Shown: positions 43,983 through 54,900 of the stretch, one piece after another
Layout of the letters: the number at the start of each line of letters is the position of its first letter
How positions within the stretch are numbered: position 1 is the first letter of the stretch
Source of the DNA: Rhizomucor pusillus
Taxonomy: Eukaryota > Mucoromycota > Mucoromycetes > Mucorales > Lichtheimiaceae
NCBI GenBank assembly: GCA_900175165.2
Contig: FWWN02000590.1
Span: 45,785 to 109,784 of the forward strand
Reading direction: 5' to 3'
Length of the DNA: 64,000 bases
Program-made: the position numbers and the translations under genes
Notes under the pieces: model-generated
Told to the model about the DNA's origin: nothing
Database searches by the model: none
What the model saw: only the letters and a program-made list of their open reading frames with translations

Positions 43983-45259
43983 TTACAACTTTTCAGTCAT
44001 TTCGGGAACAGCCTTGAACAAGTCTTCAACAAGACCATAGTCGGCGACTTGGAAGATGGGTGCGTCTGCATCCTTGTTAATAGCGACGATAGTCTTGGAG
44101 TCCTTCATACCAGCAAGATGCTGGATGGCACCAGAGATACCAACAGCAATGTACAATTCTAAAATCGCATTGTGTGCGTGTCTCATGTTAGTAACCAGTG
44201 ATAAATCAATAGACATACTATCAGATACATGCCTGGAGCAACGATTTTACCGGTCTGACCAACTTGGAGTGAGTTGTCGACGAAGCCAGCATCGACAGCG
44301 GCGCGGGAGGCACCGACTAGAAGTGATCATGAATCGTCGAGTCTAAGCTGGAAATTTTAAACCAAAAAGAAACTTACCGGCAGCACCGATCTTGTCAGCC
44401 AAGTCGTAAAGGAGCTTAAAGTTCTCGCCGTTCTTGAGACCACGACCACCGCTGATGATGCGGTTGGCAGAACCCAACTCGGGACGGTCGCTCTTTTGGA
44501 TATCTTCGCTCAACCATTCAGTGAGCTCGGATTTTTCGGCTTCTGGAGCGGCCTCGATGGCAACGGCGTCGCCAGTCTCGGAAGCAGCTTCAAAAGCAGT
44601 GCCACGGACGGTGACAAACTTTACATTGTCGTTGGTCTTTACGGTAGCAATCGCGTTGCCTAAATAAAAACAATTAGACAAAAGAAACCATTCCTTTGCG
44701 ATCGCGTTTGAGCCATACCTGCATAGATGGGGCGTACAAAGGTATCCTCGCTCTCAACTTTGGTGATATCTGATACGGGAGCGACGTCCAAGAGGGCAGC
44801 GGCGCGGGGGAAAATGTTCTTGCCAAAGGCAGTGTGACCAGTAACCAAGTGGGTGAAGCCGTACTTCTTTTGTACCTCGACCAAGAGGGGAGCGAACGAC
44901 TCGGGAAGGCCGTTTGCATAGGCTGCGTCGGTAGCAGTCAGGACCTTGGACACGCCCTTGTACTTTGCAATGGTTTGAGCGACGCTCTCGGGGGCGTCGC
45001 CGGCAACGAGAGCTGTCACTGGGCCACCCAACTGTTTAGCAGCTGAGAGGGCATTCAAGGTGGCACCACCGATTTTGCCATCCTTGTGCTCGACCACGAG
45101 AAGTGTGTTGACCGCATCCGCGCCGGTTGCGTAGAAGCGCTGGTACAAGAAAGGTCGGGTCTATGCATCGTTCCTGTTTAGCTTGCTCTCGTGTGTGATT
45201 GCTGCATACTCGCAATGATATACCTGGAGGGCAATGCGAGTGCTGGTTCTGGCAAACAT
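43983..45259 (-). CDS. Electron transfer flavoprotein subunit alpha, mitochondrial
   Basis: Exons 45259-45224, 45139-44719, 44659-44378, 44316-44233, 44158-43983; 332 residues. ETF passes electrons from acyl-CoA dehydrogenases to the ubiquinone pool in the mitochondrial matrix. Seen: a short mitochondrial presequence ([18 protein letters not shown]), [37 protein letters not shown], and the FAD-binding [19 protein letters not shown] with [17 protein letters not shown]. The junction inside APE requires an intron with donor GCATGT (44232-44159), a GC-AG intron. Exon 1 is exactly the presequence core. Confidence 0.95.
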
Positions 45260-46179
45260 TGTAAGGTACGGAAGCAGGGGTGGGACCGTGAGTAAAAAGA
45301 TGTCAAAGCGAGCCCAAATCTTTGCCAATTTCATATGATAATTTCCCAGCAGATCTCTTTCTGAGTGTCGCTTCATCTTGATTGTCTTTACCGTCTCTTT
45401 TCATATCTTTAAGGAATAAAACTGTCTTTTGTAAGGCGATTTCTTATATATTGCTATATGCTAGGTGTCTTGAACTGTAAGATGCCGTGCTTTTTGCTAA
45501 TACTCTTGTTTCCCAAGGATGCAAACTGACAGCGTTGAAATAATATCTGATGTGTTGATGGACAGAGTTACAGAATACTGGCATCCCTGGAAACAGTGTA
45601 GTGTAATAATTAAACGGGTCGTTGCATTTACAAATGCTCATTTGCTGTCCTTGGCTCCAATGCTGGGAAATATTAGAACATTGATGGCCATTATTCTCTT
45701 TTTCCTATCGTTTGCCTTTGTACACTTTTATCTATCTCAAATAATATTTATTTGTATCATTGCTGATGGCATTTTCAATACTTGGATATCTACCTATATG
45801 AAGAGGATATTGTCGTTAGTTAGCAGGCCGTTGAATAAGGTATTTCCCAAAGATGGAGAGAATTAAGGGGAGAATTAAGGTATGGTATGGAAAAACGGGA
45901 ACACATTGGTCGCGATCGTGCAGGCCAATGTGACGTTTGGGAAAGTGGTCCTGTCGGGAGGAGGTACAGAAGAAAGAAGAAACGGACAACAGGAAGCATC
46001 AACAGATGGGTGCGCGGTAAACAATCTGGGCATTCTCCGTCGGCACAAGTTTGCTCGCAAAAGCGCGATCATGTATTTTTGATCGTGGCACAAAAAATGC
46101 CGCCGCTGCAGAGTAAGACAGTAATATATATAAGGAGTTTGGACAGAATGGATGATGAAAGGTTTTCTACGAAAAGAAC
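45260..46179. other. Divergent promoter region with one candidate small gene
   Basis: Between ETF alpha (minus) and the P450 gene (plus). Apart from the candidate membrane-protein frame at 45,519-45,866, no feature is recognised. A TATA-like ATATATAA lies at about 46,123-46,131, some 50 bp before the P450 start. Confidence 0.45.
45519..45866 (+). CDS. Candidate small two-helix membrane protein
   Basis: ATG 45519 opens 115 codons without interruption. The middle is hydrophobic (LMAIILFFLSFAFVHFYL and IIFICIIADGIF), enough for two transmembrane helices, and the C-terminus is basic. No homologue is recognised. It could be chance in an AT-rich promoter. Confidence 0.35.
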   Translation: MQTDSVEIISDVLMDRVTEYWHPWKQCSVIIKRVVAFTNAHLLSLAPMLGNIRTLMAIILFFLSFAFVHFYLSQIIFICIIADGIFNTWISTYMKRILSLVSRPLNKVFPKDGEN

Positions 46180-48361
46180 ATGCCGCTCGTCTCAACGCTG
46201 GTCAACACAACCAATTCTGTTAATTTCAAGCGGATTATTGATCTCTATACCCAAATCATACTTCCCCGGCTGCAGCGCAACAAGGGCGCGCTGGTTTTTT
46301 TGGGAGCTGCCACGGCCTTGACTCTTGTGCTGTTCAGATTGTATCAGAGAATTAGCAAGCCGCCAGCACACCTCCGGCACCTTCCCTACTGCAATCTGTT
46401 TGCTTGCTTGAAATACTACATTGGCGACGGGTTCGTCGAAAACTATTCTAAAGAAGTTATTCTGCCGACTGTCCAAAAGAATGCCGTATTCGCCGTAAGA
46501 AAAGAAAAAATTGCAAGCTGATCACTTGTCCAAGATATTGTTACTCAACAATCTCATTCTTTACAGCGTTTCACTGCAGAAGGCTGGATAGTGGATATTG
46601 CAGATCCAATTGCAGCCAAGCAAATGCTGCTAAAGACAGGTAATCAAAATCTGGCTAACGTGAATTATTACCCTTGTTACTAAATGCACTTGGGAACACA
46701 CTAGACGCATTTCCAAAATCGGATACAACAATGGGCGAGCCCGGCACATTGATTCAACGGTTTCTAGGCGGACCCAACATTGTATTTCTGAACGGCGCGG
46801 ACTGGAAACGGCATCGCAAGGTTCGATACCTGACACAATGGCTGCTAACGGTATCTTGTAGCCCTAACTTTGTGTTCCCAGATCGCCAATCCTGCTTTCC
46901 ACCGTGCTTTTCCGGTCAAATTGTTTGGACGCCTGACGCAGACCATGTTTTCAACCATTGAAGAGCTTGGCGAAAAGATCAATGTCATGGATCTCTTTAC
47001 TCGACTTACCCTGGATGTCATTGGCACTGCAGGATTTGGTACAATCGATATATAACTATAACTCATGACAATGAGTTTATTGCTAAAATTCACTGTCCAT
47101 CCCAGGTTTTAATTTCAATGCATTGACAGATAACAACAATGAATGGGTGCGAGGCTACAATAACATAAAGGAAGGAATGGTCAAACCATTCTTCATTCTA
47201 TTCCCTACTTTTGATACAACCCTGAGAACCTGGTTCCCGAGTCGAAGGCAGGCACACAAGGATCTTGACGACTTCTTGGCAATGATGGAAAAGATTATCG
47301 AGAACAAGCGGTGTGTTATCCGGGAACAAAAGGAAAATAACTCGCTGGAAGACAATGAGAAGGATCTCTTGACGCTCATGATTGAAAGTGAAATGAACGA
47401 TGGTGACGGTCAAGTCTTGTCCAACGAGGAGCTAAAGGTAGTAAAGAAAATCACTTGAGCTCTTGTAACTGTTGGGTATTGATTGACAAACATGGAACGT
47501 ATCTAGAGCAACCTTTGCATCTTCTTTTTGGCAGGTATTTTGACAATTTTTACGAAGTTTTCATCGTGTATCCTTGAAAGCTGAATTCATCAAATTTTAC
47601 TACAAAAGGACACGATACCACCGCATTTGCACTATCTTGCGCATTGTACGAACTCGCCATGAATCCTGTATGTATCTCTTACTTCTATGCAGATGACATT
47701 CAATGCTATTAGTGCTTATTGTCTGCGATCTGCTAGGATATCCAAGACAAGGCACGACAGGAGATCATTGATATCCTGGGTGATGATCCGCTAGACGTTC
47801 TGCCTACAGTGGAGCAAACGAAACAGATGCCATACTTGAACACAATTATCAAAGAGGTAGATATCAAATGAGCAGCTTTGCTTGATGAAAAATTTACAAT
47901 GGCTCATTAACACGCGCATTGATTTCTACTAGACGTTACGGCTGCACGATCCACTGTTGACGACAACGTCGCGCAAAGCAACAGAGGATTGCGAGCTGGG
48001 AGGCAATTTTATCCCAAAGGGAACGCTCGTTTCCGTCGATATTTACAGTCTCCATCGCAACCCCAAGGTCTGGAAAGATCCACTGCGTTTTGATCCTGAC
48101 AGGTTTGCACCAGGCGGCGAAGCTGAGCGCCAGCCAGGTTCCGGCATGGCATGGGTTCCCTTTAGCAACGGCGGACGACAATGCATCGGCATGAACTTTA
48201 GTCTCGTGCAGCAGCGCGTTGTACTTGCAATGCTGCTGAGAAAGTATACCTTCCATATTCCAAGAGACTGTATACACACGAACGGCATCCAGTCTAGAGG
48301 AATAGCCTTTGGCATTATTTCTATCGACGATCTTCTCATTGAATTCAAGAGGAGATACTAG
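46180..48361 (+). CDS. Cytochrome P450 monooxygenase
   Basis: Exons 46180-46494, 46567-46639, 46705-46820, 46882-47038, 47106-47437, 47507-47534, 47609-47667, 47737-47856, 47933-48361; 542 residues. Membrane-bound P450: N-terminal anchor (GALVFLGAATALTLVLFRLY), C-helix WKRHRK, I-helix AGHDTTA, K-helix ETLR, the FDPDRF meander and the heme-binding loop PFSNGGRQCIGMNF with its cysteine thiolate. The I-helix motif is assembled from a 28-nt exon (47,507-47,534) and the next exon. All junctions are in phase. The CYP family and substrate cannot be told by eye. Confidence 0.93.
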
Positions 48362-50690
48362 TAGCCGGTTTGATGATACCATCAATGACCTGAATAAATC
48401 TTATTACATCAATAAATATCTCGGTGGACATTGTCACTGGTGAGAAGATACTTTAGAGATCTTGGTGAGAAAGCGGATATGCGCGACTCTATACGAAAGT
48501 CCCGGGAAGATAGGACAACAAGCAATGACTATACCGGGTAACCCTTACTACATTTTTAACTTGATCCTTTTATTCCGAAAATCGGCCCATTAATGGACTG
48601 ACGTCTTCAAAAATATGTAGCTCATTCAATATTGCTAGTATTAAAACCATTTCTTAATACGTAAAAGAACTGCGTCAATAGCATATAGGCAAAAATCTTG
48701 GCGCATGAGGAGGGCTACGCTTCGAGTAATGGGCGCTGAAAGATACCAAGCTTGCAGGATTTTGCAGCAGCGGTCCATTATTGGACCGCAAAGACTATTC
48801 CCTAAAATCATCGTTCTCTATGACGAGTGACGAAAATAGGTGATGACTTCTACAGAAGAGATATTTTGATGTCTATAAATATTTTTTACAGACTAAGACC
48901 TGTTGCATTGATGTAAGAAATGCTTGTGCAATGTTCACGACAAAAGATCATGCAGAAACGCTAGCAGAAACAGATCTAAAATGATTAATAGCTCTATCAT
49001 TGCGCCAGTAGCAGTAATTATGACTATAGCAATTTGCGATGCATCTAATTATTCTTCAGATATCAGAAAACACAATTATGTGCTCTTGAGACAGAAAAGC
49101 ATATCGTTATTGGGCAGCAATTAATGCATGAAAACGGTCCATTAATGGACCGCCGATCGGATTAGTACCCAATTGACAAAAATATTCATCATTCGCACAA
49201 CTCAATTTCATAACAATAAAATAATATAAGAGGATGTAAAGGAACGGTCCTGCCAGAAGCGTTTTGTAAATGAAAGAAAGGGAAGATGGCGAAAAAAACG
49301 GTGTCGCCCATGGACTATGCTCCTTCATATAAATTAACATTTTTAACCAGCTCGCCCAATAGTTTCCGTTTCCTGCTTTGCAAGTTTATCTTCAATATCA
49401 TTTCTAAAAGTGCTAAAGATATAACTGCCTAGACAATCAAGAAACAGCCGTATGAACGATATCAACAGACTAATATCAGCAAGCTAATGTGCCTGCGGAA
49501 ATCCTAGACGACCGCACAACTGATCATTGGACGATGAGACGTGGGCACTATTCCGATCTGTCCATTACTGGACCGTTTCCATGCGTTGATTATTGTCCAA
49601 AAAAAAATATGCCTTTTTGGCCGATAGGAATACTTTCGGACGTCTGAAAAATGATTTTGTGGGCCGCAAATTGCCATCGGCAGCATTGCTACCGCTGCAA
49701 TAGATCAACCATTTTCTCCGGGTCTGTTCCCGCTTGGCATTTTTAATCGTCTTTTGTCGTGGCCATATGGGCAGAGATTCTTAAAGCATGTTAAAAAGGT
49801 GTAACGCGGAAAAAATATAGATACTGAAGCATCCTTTCTGAAAACGTAGTTTGTTTTTGTCGAGAAAAATCTTCGTTTTGTGAAGAGTCTTTACGTTTCA
49901 TTAATGGACCGCTGGAAATTCCGCACACTTGGCATCTTTCGACGACCGTAACTCGAAGTGTATCCATCCCAAGTGGCGAGATATTTTTTTTCTAGATACC
50001 ACAGATGCAAGTTTAAAAATTGGTTTTATTACCAGTAATATTGAGGGATCTACGCACATTTGAAGTCGGTCCATTAATGGACCGATTGTCGGAAAAGTGC
50101 CCAGATGAAAAGTTTTTATTTCCAAAACATCGCTGTCTCTTTAAAAGCAGACATCGTTAGAGCGAACGACAAAAAAAAGCTGTCTCTCGTCTTAAAGTGT
50201 CTCAACATACCTAGTACTTTTTTTCCTGGGTTCTTCTACAAAACGTACGAAACATAAATCACACCTATTAGCACCATCAGCAATCGATTGAGCACGCATT
50301 ATCTACCGTCGTCGTCTACGTCCGTGATAAACCTGGTGGTTCATAGCATCAAAACCATAGTTACAGGGTTACGGCACCTTGGAAAAAAGGAAAAACCTAG
50401 AGAATTGATCGAAATATTGTAACGCTGAACTTTTGTGCTGGAGCCTACGGAGAAAAAAGAAACCACGGAGAAGATTGTTGAGAACTGAGAACGGTAGTTA
50501 AGTGTCGTTTTTCATGCATCTTGCAAGGTAACTACATTTTTCGCGAAGATAGAAACTAAAATAGATATCATACGTGCAAAATAGAAAAAGTAAACCGTCT
50601 AAAGTTGCGAAAAAGGTCTGCTTTCCAAGCAAAAAGAAACCATAGGCATACAACAAATTGGCCAGCGGCCGACAAAAATTCAAGGTATGC
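48362..50690. other. Gene-free, AT-rich stretch
   Basis: No gene is recognised between the P450 stop and the tRNA. It contains the dispersed palindromic repeat family listed separately (48.5-50.1 kb). Confidence 0.6.
48583..50084. repeat. Six copies of a diverged repeat with an 18-bp palindrome
   Basis: Core CGGTCCATTAATGGACCG, a perfect 18-bp palindrome, occurs at 49135-49152 and 50067-50084; near-perfect copies lie at 48583-48600, 48771-48788, 49558-49575 and 49894-49911. Flanks are also related: sequence left of the 49,135 copy (about 49,000-49,130) matches, inverted, the sequence right of the 49,558 copy (about 49,580-49,700), including the shared GCAATTTGCG. The copy at 50,067 is in the same orientation as that at 49,135. 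So the unit is at least about 200 bp and copies lie in both orientations. No open frame is shared by the copies. Confidence 0.85.
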
Positions 50691-50695
50691 AAAAA
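50691..50695 (-). terminator. RNA polymerase III terminator (T5)
   Basis: Five T on the minus strand six bases beyond the tRNA-Leu 3' end, the usual polymerase III stop. Confidence 0.8.
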
Positions 50696-50701
50696 GATCT
50701 T

Positions 50702-50782
50702 GGTGACAGTGAGATTCGAACTCACGCATCTTTCGATACTACGACCTGAACGTAGCTCCTTAGACCGCTCGGACATGTCACC
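50702..50782 (-). tRNA. tRNA-Leu (anticodon CAG)
   Basis: Read on the minus strand: acceptor stem GGTGACA/TGTCACC (7 pairs), D arm TCC...GGA, anticodon stem CTACG/CGTAG with loop TTCAGGT (anticodon CAG), a variable arm with stem ATC/GAT and loop GAAA, and T arm GTGAG-TTCGAAT-CTCAC. The long variable arm marks a class II tRNA; CAG gives leucine. No intron and no encoded CCA. Confidence 0.95.
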
Positions 50783-52367
50783 GCTTGGTTGAGACTTTTT
50801 TTTCAATATACCATATAGTATGTCCAAGTGCACTTAAGTCGGGAACATAGCTGCCATAGCGGAATTTTAAATCCGTCATCTCTCTTGTTTGATTTTGTCC
50901 CCAAAATGCTGGGATGACCCTCTCCTCGCGTATCTGACGAACGCCGTTTCCCAAGAACTTCCTGGTGGCCGCTGCAGATAAATAAATTAAAGCTTGAAGA
51001 AGAATATGGAACCTGAACTGAATGAAATGACAAGTTCATTACGCGTCGAGGGCAAGCACTTCTTTTATGTTACTGGAGTTGCTACTATTCCACGTCTATG
51101 GTGCCATAGCAATGGCCAATACCAAGAGTTGTAGCTGCGGATCAAAGGATTCAGCAAGAAAATAATGATACAGGATGGAGCAAAATCTGAGGAGGAAAGC
51201 AAGGTATATACAACATGAACACATCTACGCGGGTTACGATTCTTCTCGACGAAAGAGGAGATTGGATCGTAAGGCCCGAGTACCAGCTCAGGCGGACAAC
51301 GGAAAAACTTTACGAAAACTCCCCTCAAATACACGATCGAGTCTAATATTGACAACTTACTCAATGAGTGTCAGGGAAGATCTGAAGTGTGGATACGGAC
51401 TGGAGATTATAAAAATGAAGCAGATTCTTTGTGTATTGGCGAAGACAGAAGCTAAGGTCGGCGCGGTGGAGAGCATGAAGATCATCTGAATTGATGTAAA
51501 AATGAGCAATGAGTACGAGGACACGGTTTCATGGAGACAGCAAAGCTCAATCGTATGAAGGATCCTCGACATTTGCGGATGCTATTCGAAAAGCATGCAA
51601 TCAATACGAACAAATTACGAAAGGATATACATGTTTCTTCCCCTGTATCATTTAGATTATTATCATGATCATAACAATAAAATTAACTACAACCGATCTT
51701 TTGGGTAGTAGCCTGCCCTTTTGATTTGAAGTTCAAATTGTGATGGACCATTGCTTTTCTCACTGATGTTATATATTTTTTAGTGCTCCTCTGTGCTGCT
51801 ACTTCATGCATTCCACCTCAAAAATCTTGCACAAGTCATCGCACTGCATTGTCATTACAGTCAAGAATACTACGATAATGAATTTGATCCCTCCTTTTCG
51901 TGGTAAATCTGGTCTGCAGGAATCAAGCGATTGTTATAGTAGCTCCACAGTAACGTCTTGTATTGCAATAAACTTTTGCTATACAAGCGAAGATGTTCGA
52001 ACTGTACTATGCTATTCAAGTGCACACGAAAATAGGTCATACATGCACACATAAGTGTGGCAACGCGCTGTGAACTGTATGGTGACAAGAAAGACCACAA
52101 AGATTCGAAAGAGGATCAAGTGTTATTTTACTCTTTTTGCTTTTGCTAGGTTGGGCACAACCAATGGAATAAACCACTGTCTATGTTCGTGATCCTTTCT
52201 CTGCTATCTCTCTCTCCGCAGGCTCATGATTCAAAACAAGAGGCCTGCGATATATTGTTTGCTTGTTGGAAGGTAACCAAAATATGCGCAGAAAGAAAAG
52301 CCGGATAGCAGCCGCGTGAATGATTTTTGCCGGAGACAAACGGGCCGCGAAAGTTTATCCGGCATGG
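50783..52367. other. Intergenic, no gene seen
   Basis: About 1.6 kb between the tRNA and the GNAT promoter. Scattered short frames have no family resemblance. Confidence 0.5.
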
Positions 52368-52376
52368 TATATAAAG
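52368..52376 (+). promoter_or_regulatory. TATA box of the GNAT gene
   Basis: TATATAAAG, 43 bp upstream of the chosen ATG at 52419. It argues against using upstream alternative starts at 52,320. Confidence 0.6.
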
Positions 52377-52418
52377 TTGCATAGAAATCGGGAATTCCAG
52401 CTGGTTCCTCTCGTGGTA

Positions 52419-53402
52419 ATGGCGGCGACAACGGACAGCAGCAATAACAGCGACGATTTGAAAAAGCCAAAGATTATTCTGCGGACATACCAAGAGCAGG
52501 ACCACGAAAGCGTCAATTCATTGTTCACGAGTGTGTACTACGGCCTCGTGCCCGAGGGAATACGGGCTAAACTGTGGGCACCGTTTACGTGGATTGTCTG
52601 GCTCGGCGTGTACTCGGCGCTAATGATGGTTGTGCCAACAATGTTTTTCGAGCTGGAGGAAATCGAAACGTCGTGGCCTGCGTTCTTCTTAAAGCTCGGA
52701 ATATCGTCGCTTTGGGCAATGATTGGGTTCACGTTTCTGTTTCTCCAGACAGAGCGTTTCCAGGTTGTCGAGGAAATTGCAGAGGCCCAGCAAAACGACT
52801 TGTCTGATCCTCAAGTGTATTATCTCAACTGGACCAAGGAAGGCGGAAAGGCTGTGCGGAAACCAGAGTCAGAGCAAACACCTTCGCACTTCTGGGTATT
52901 GACGGTGGACAGTGTTGTTAGCGGCTTTGTTGGATTGGCGCACTATGATGATAGAGTCATGAACAGACGAAGCAACCCGGGAAACTCGTTCCAGCAAGTA
53001 GCAAGCTCCTTTTGCCGAAACGCCGGTCTGCCTATAGCAAGTATATTCAAACCATCATCGGATATCCGTGTATTCGCAGAGCAATCCGAGCCGAAAACTG
53101 CAGTCTTACGACGTCTAGTCATTGACAATGATTACCAAAATTGCGGCCTATCTACGCTCATGATCAGCAGAGCGCTTGTTTGGGCAGACGAGCACGGTAT
53201 TGAAAAAGTGTATGCGCAAACAAGCGAACTCGAATTGACGGCCGAGCAGATCCTCACCAAGCGACACGGATTTAAATTGGTCAAAACGGAGCGTACTGGT
53301 TTGCTAGGAGGAAAACGGCTTACTCTAGTGTGCTATGTCAAGGATTGGATCAAGAACAATAGCGATATGAAAAAGAGCTTTTACAAGCCAGTCTCAACAT
53401 AA
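52419..53402 (+). CDS. Membrane-associated GNAT-family N-acetyltransferase
   Basis: Single exon, 327 residues from ATG 52419. Seen: an N-terminal acceptor-side strand (IILRTYQEQDHESVNSLF), two hydrophobic helices (FTWIVWLGVYSALMMVVPTMF and FLKLGISSLWAMIGFTFLFL), then the GNAT core (FWVLTVDSVVSGFVGLAHYD; AVLRRLVIDNDYQNCGLSTLMISRAL, which carries the acetyl-CoA loop as Q-N-C-G-L-S). The layout resembles the NAT8 family, in which a hairpin membrane anchor interrupts the fold. The pyrophosphate loop is less glycine-rich than the usual Q/R-x-x-G-x-G/A. Substrate unknown. Confidence 0.75.
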   Translation: MAATTDSSNNSDDLKKPKIILRTYQEQDHESVNSLFTSVYYGLVPEGIRAKLWAPFTWIVWLGVYSALMMVVPTMFFELEEIETSWPAFFLKLGISSLWAMIGFTFLFLQTERFQVVEEIAEAQQNDLSDPQVYYLNWTKEGGKAVRKPESEQTPSHFWVLTVDSVVSGFVGLAHYDDRVMNRRSNPGNSFQQVASSFCRNAGLPIASIFKPSSDIRVFAEQSEPKTAVLRRLVIDNDYQNCGLSTLMISRALVWADEHGIEKVYAQTSELELTAEQILTKRHGFKLVKTERTGLLGGKRLTLVCYVKDWIKNNSDMKKSFYKPVST

Positions 53403-53556
53403 TGTACCATATTGCATAGATACAAATCATTAGCTATAATTGCTTTCTTGTCATTTTACTATTTATAAGTTAAAACCATTGGTCAATAACTTAAGCTGTA
53501 GATATCTTTTGTGCAGCAAAACTAAAAGTAGCATTTATTGAGATCAATCACGCTGC

Positions 53557-54418
53557 CTACAATTTCTTTTGGAACCACTCCTCCCACTGAGGAAGTTCCC
53601 AGCTCGAGGAGACGCTGTCGTCCCGGATTCCGTCAAACACGACAGTGGGACTAATGTGGATACCGTTCTGACGTCCTAGCTTCACACTCCACTTTAGGTC
53701 GTTGCTTACAGCATTGCCGGCGTTGCGAGGTTCACCAGTGCCGTTGGAGAGCAATTCAAGGACCTTTTCGCCTGGGACACCGACGCTTCCTGCAAGGTTG
53801 GCCAGCTGAGTAATGATATCACGACGCGTCTTATTTTCCACTGCCTCGTCAAAGTAGCTAGCAGCAGCAATTTTTGGTCTTAGCATTGCAGATATTACTT
53901 CAGCTCTCTGCTCACTTTTCCAACTTACTCCTTCTGGCGGTCAAAGAGCGCATCTGAGAATTCGAAAAACTTGGAGGGGTTGATCTTTTCTACTGCCAAT
54001 GCGGCCTCGTGCACAGCTGTGGATGTAGCGTGCCACGGCTGCACTTGCTGGCGAAAGATAAACTGGATCTGGCTAGGGTATTTTTGCTCGACATAGGGCC
54101 AGACAGTCTAGACAAAAGGTCGTCGTTCATTTAGCCAGACAAACCGAAACAGCAGCAGGGACGATTGACAAACCTCGCGAATACGCTTGTAAATCTTTGC
54201 CGAGAAGGGGCACTACAAAAAAGTTTGCGCGTGAATCTACTGCATTCTGTAATTGTCGCTTGTTGCGTAACTTACAACATAGTCGAGGTAAATCTCGAGC
54301 GTGTGGGGTGCAGCAGCAGCTCCGAGTCTGTGACCTAGACGAAAGTGTGAGCGCGTTGCTTGTTATTAGCTTGGCGAGCCGTAAACTGTCTACCTGCGTA
54401 TTGGGGTGCAAGAGCCAT
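53557..54418 (-). CDS. DsbA-like thioredoxin-fold protein
   Basis: Exons 54418-54394, 54334-54276, 54212-54174, 54107-53929, 53857-53557; 200 residues. Seen: the first strand LEIYLDYVCPFSAK, with a single active-site-like cysteine (CPFS), a helical insert, and the cis-Pro strand GIHISPTVVFDGI that completes a thioredoxin fold. The DsbA/FrnE-like or GST-kappa-like clan is indicated. Lack of a second cysteine suggests it is not a classical dithiol oxidase. Converges with the GNAT gene (154 bp). Two exons are shorter than 40 nt. Confidence 0.8.
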
Positions 54419-54900
54419 GAGTCAAAGAACAAAAAAGAAAAAACGTTATATCATCGTCATGCAACCTCCACCCTTTGAAAAGCGTAAAGTAAGCGGAGCT
54501 CTTGCCGCTTACCCCGCGACTTGCGACGCGGATTTGCCGCGCTAGTATCGTCATAGTGGTCACCGTTTGTTGTACATAAATTAGAGTGAATGGCGGGAAA
54601 ACCTGAAAAAAGCACGAAATAATGGACGCTTCTTATTCGCGCTCCCTTTTTTTTGGATATTGCAGGGTTTGAAGTCTGCATAGTACCCTGCACATGCATC
54701 CTTGAATGACATGAATGTTGGTGCCTGTTATTGATTGAAAAAGGCGATGGTGGCGGCAGTGCTAAAGGCAGCAGTGACAACAAAATCTTATTCTCCAAAA
54801 AGGACGCGTCACTTAGATGTGCTGCTCTTAAAAGCTATCAAGCCAGCGTGGATTTGTTTTCTTGCTGGCTTTCCATCTCTTTCCACTTTGCGAATCAGAA
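54419..54900. other. Divergent promoter region
   Basis: Between the DsbA-like gene (minus) and the coiled-coil gene (plus). Frames at 54,731-54,970 are open but not homologous to anything recognised and overlap the start of the next gene. Confidence 0.4.

Noticed and set aside
48583..50084. Palindrome cluster interpreted as tRNA or snoRNA genes
   Set aside because: No cloverleaf, C/D or H/ACA boxes were found around the palindromes; the real tRNA lies outside the cluster at 50,702.
52320..52418. Upstream ATG (52320) for the GNAT protein
   Set aside because: The TATATAAAG box at 52368 lies downstream of it, so transcription should begin after that ATG.
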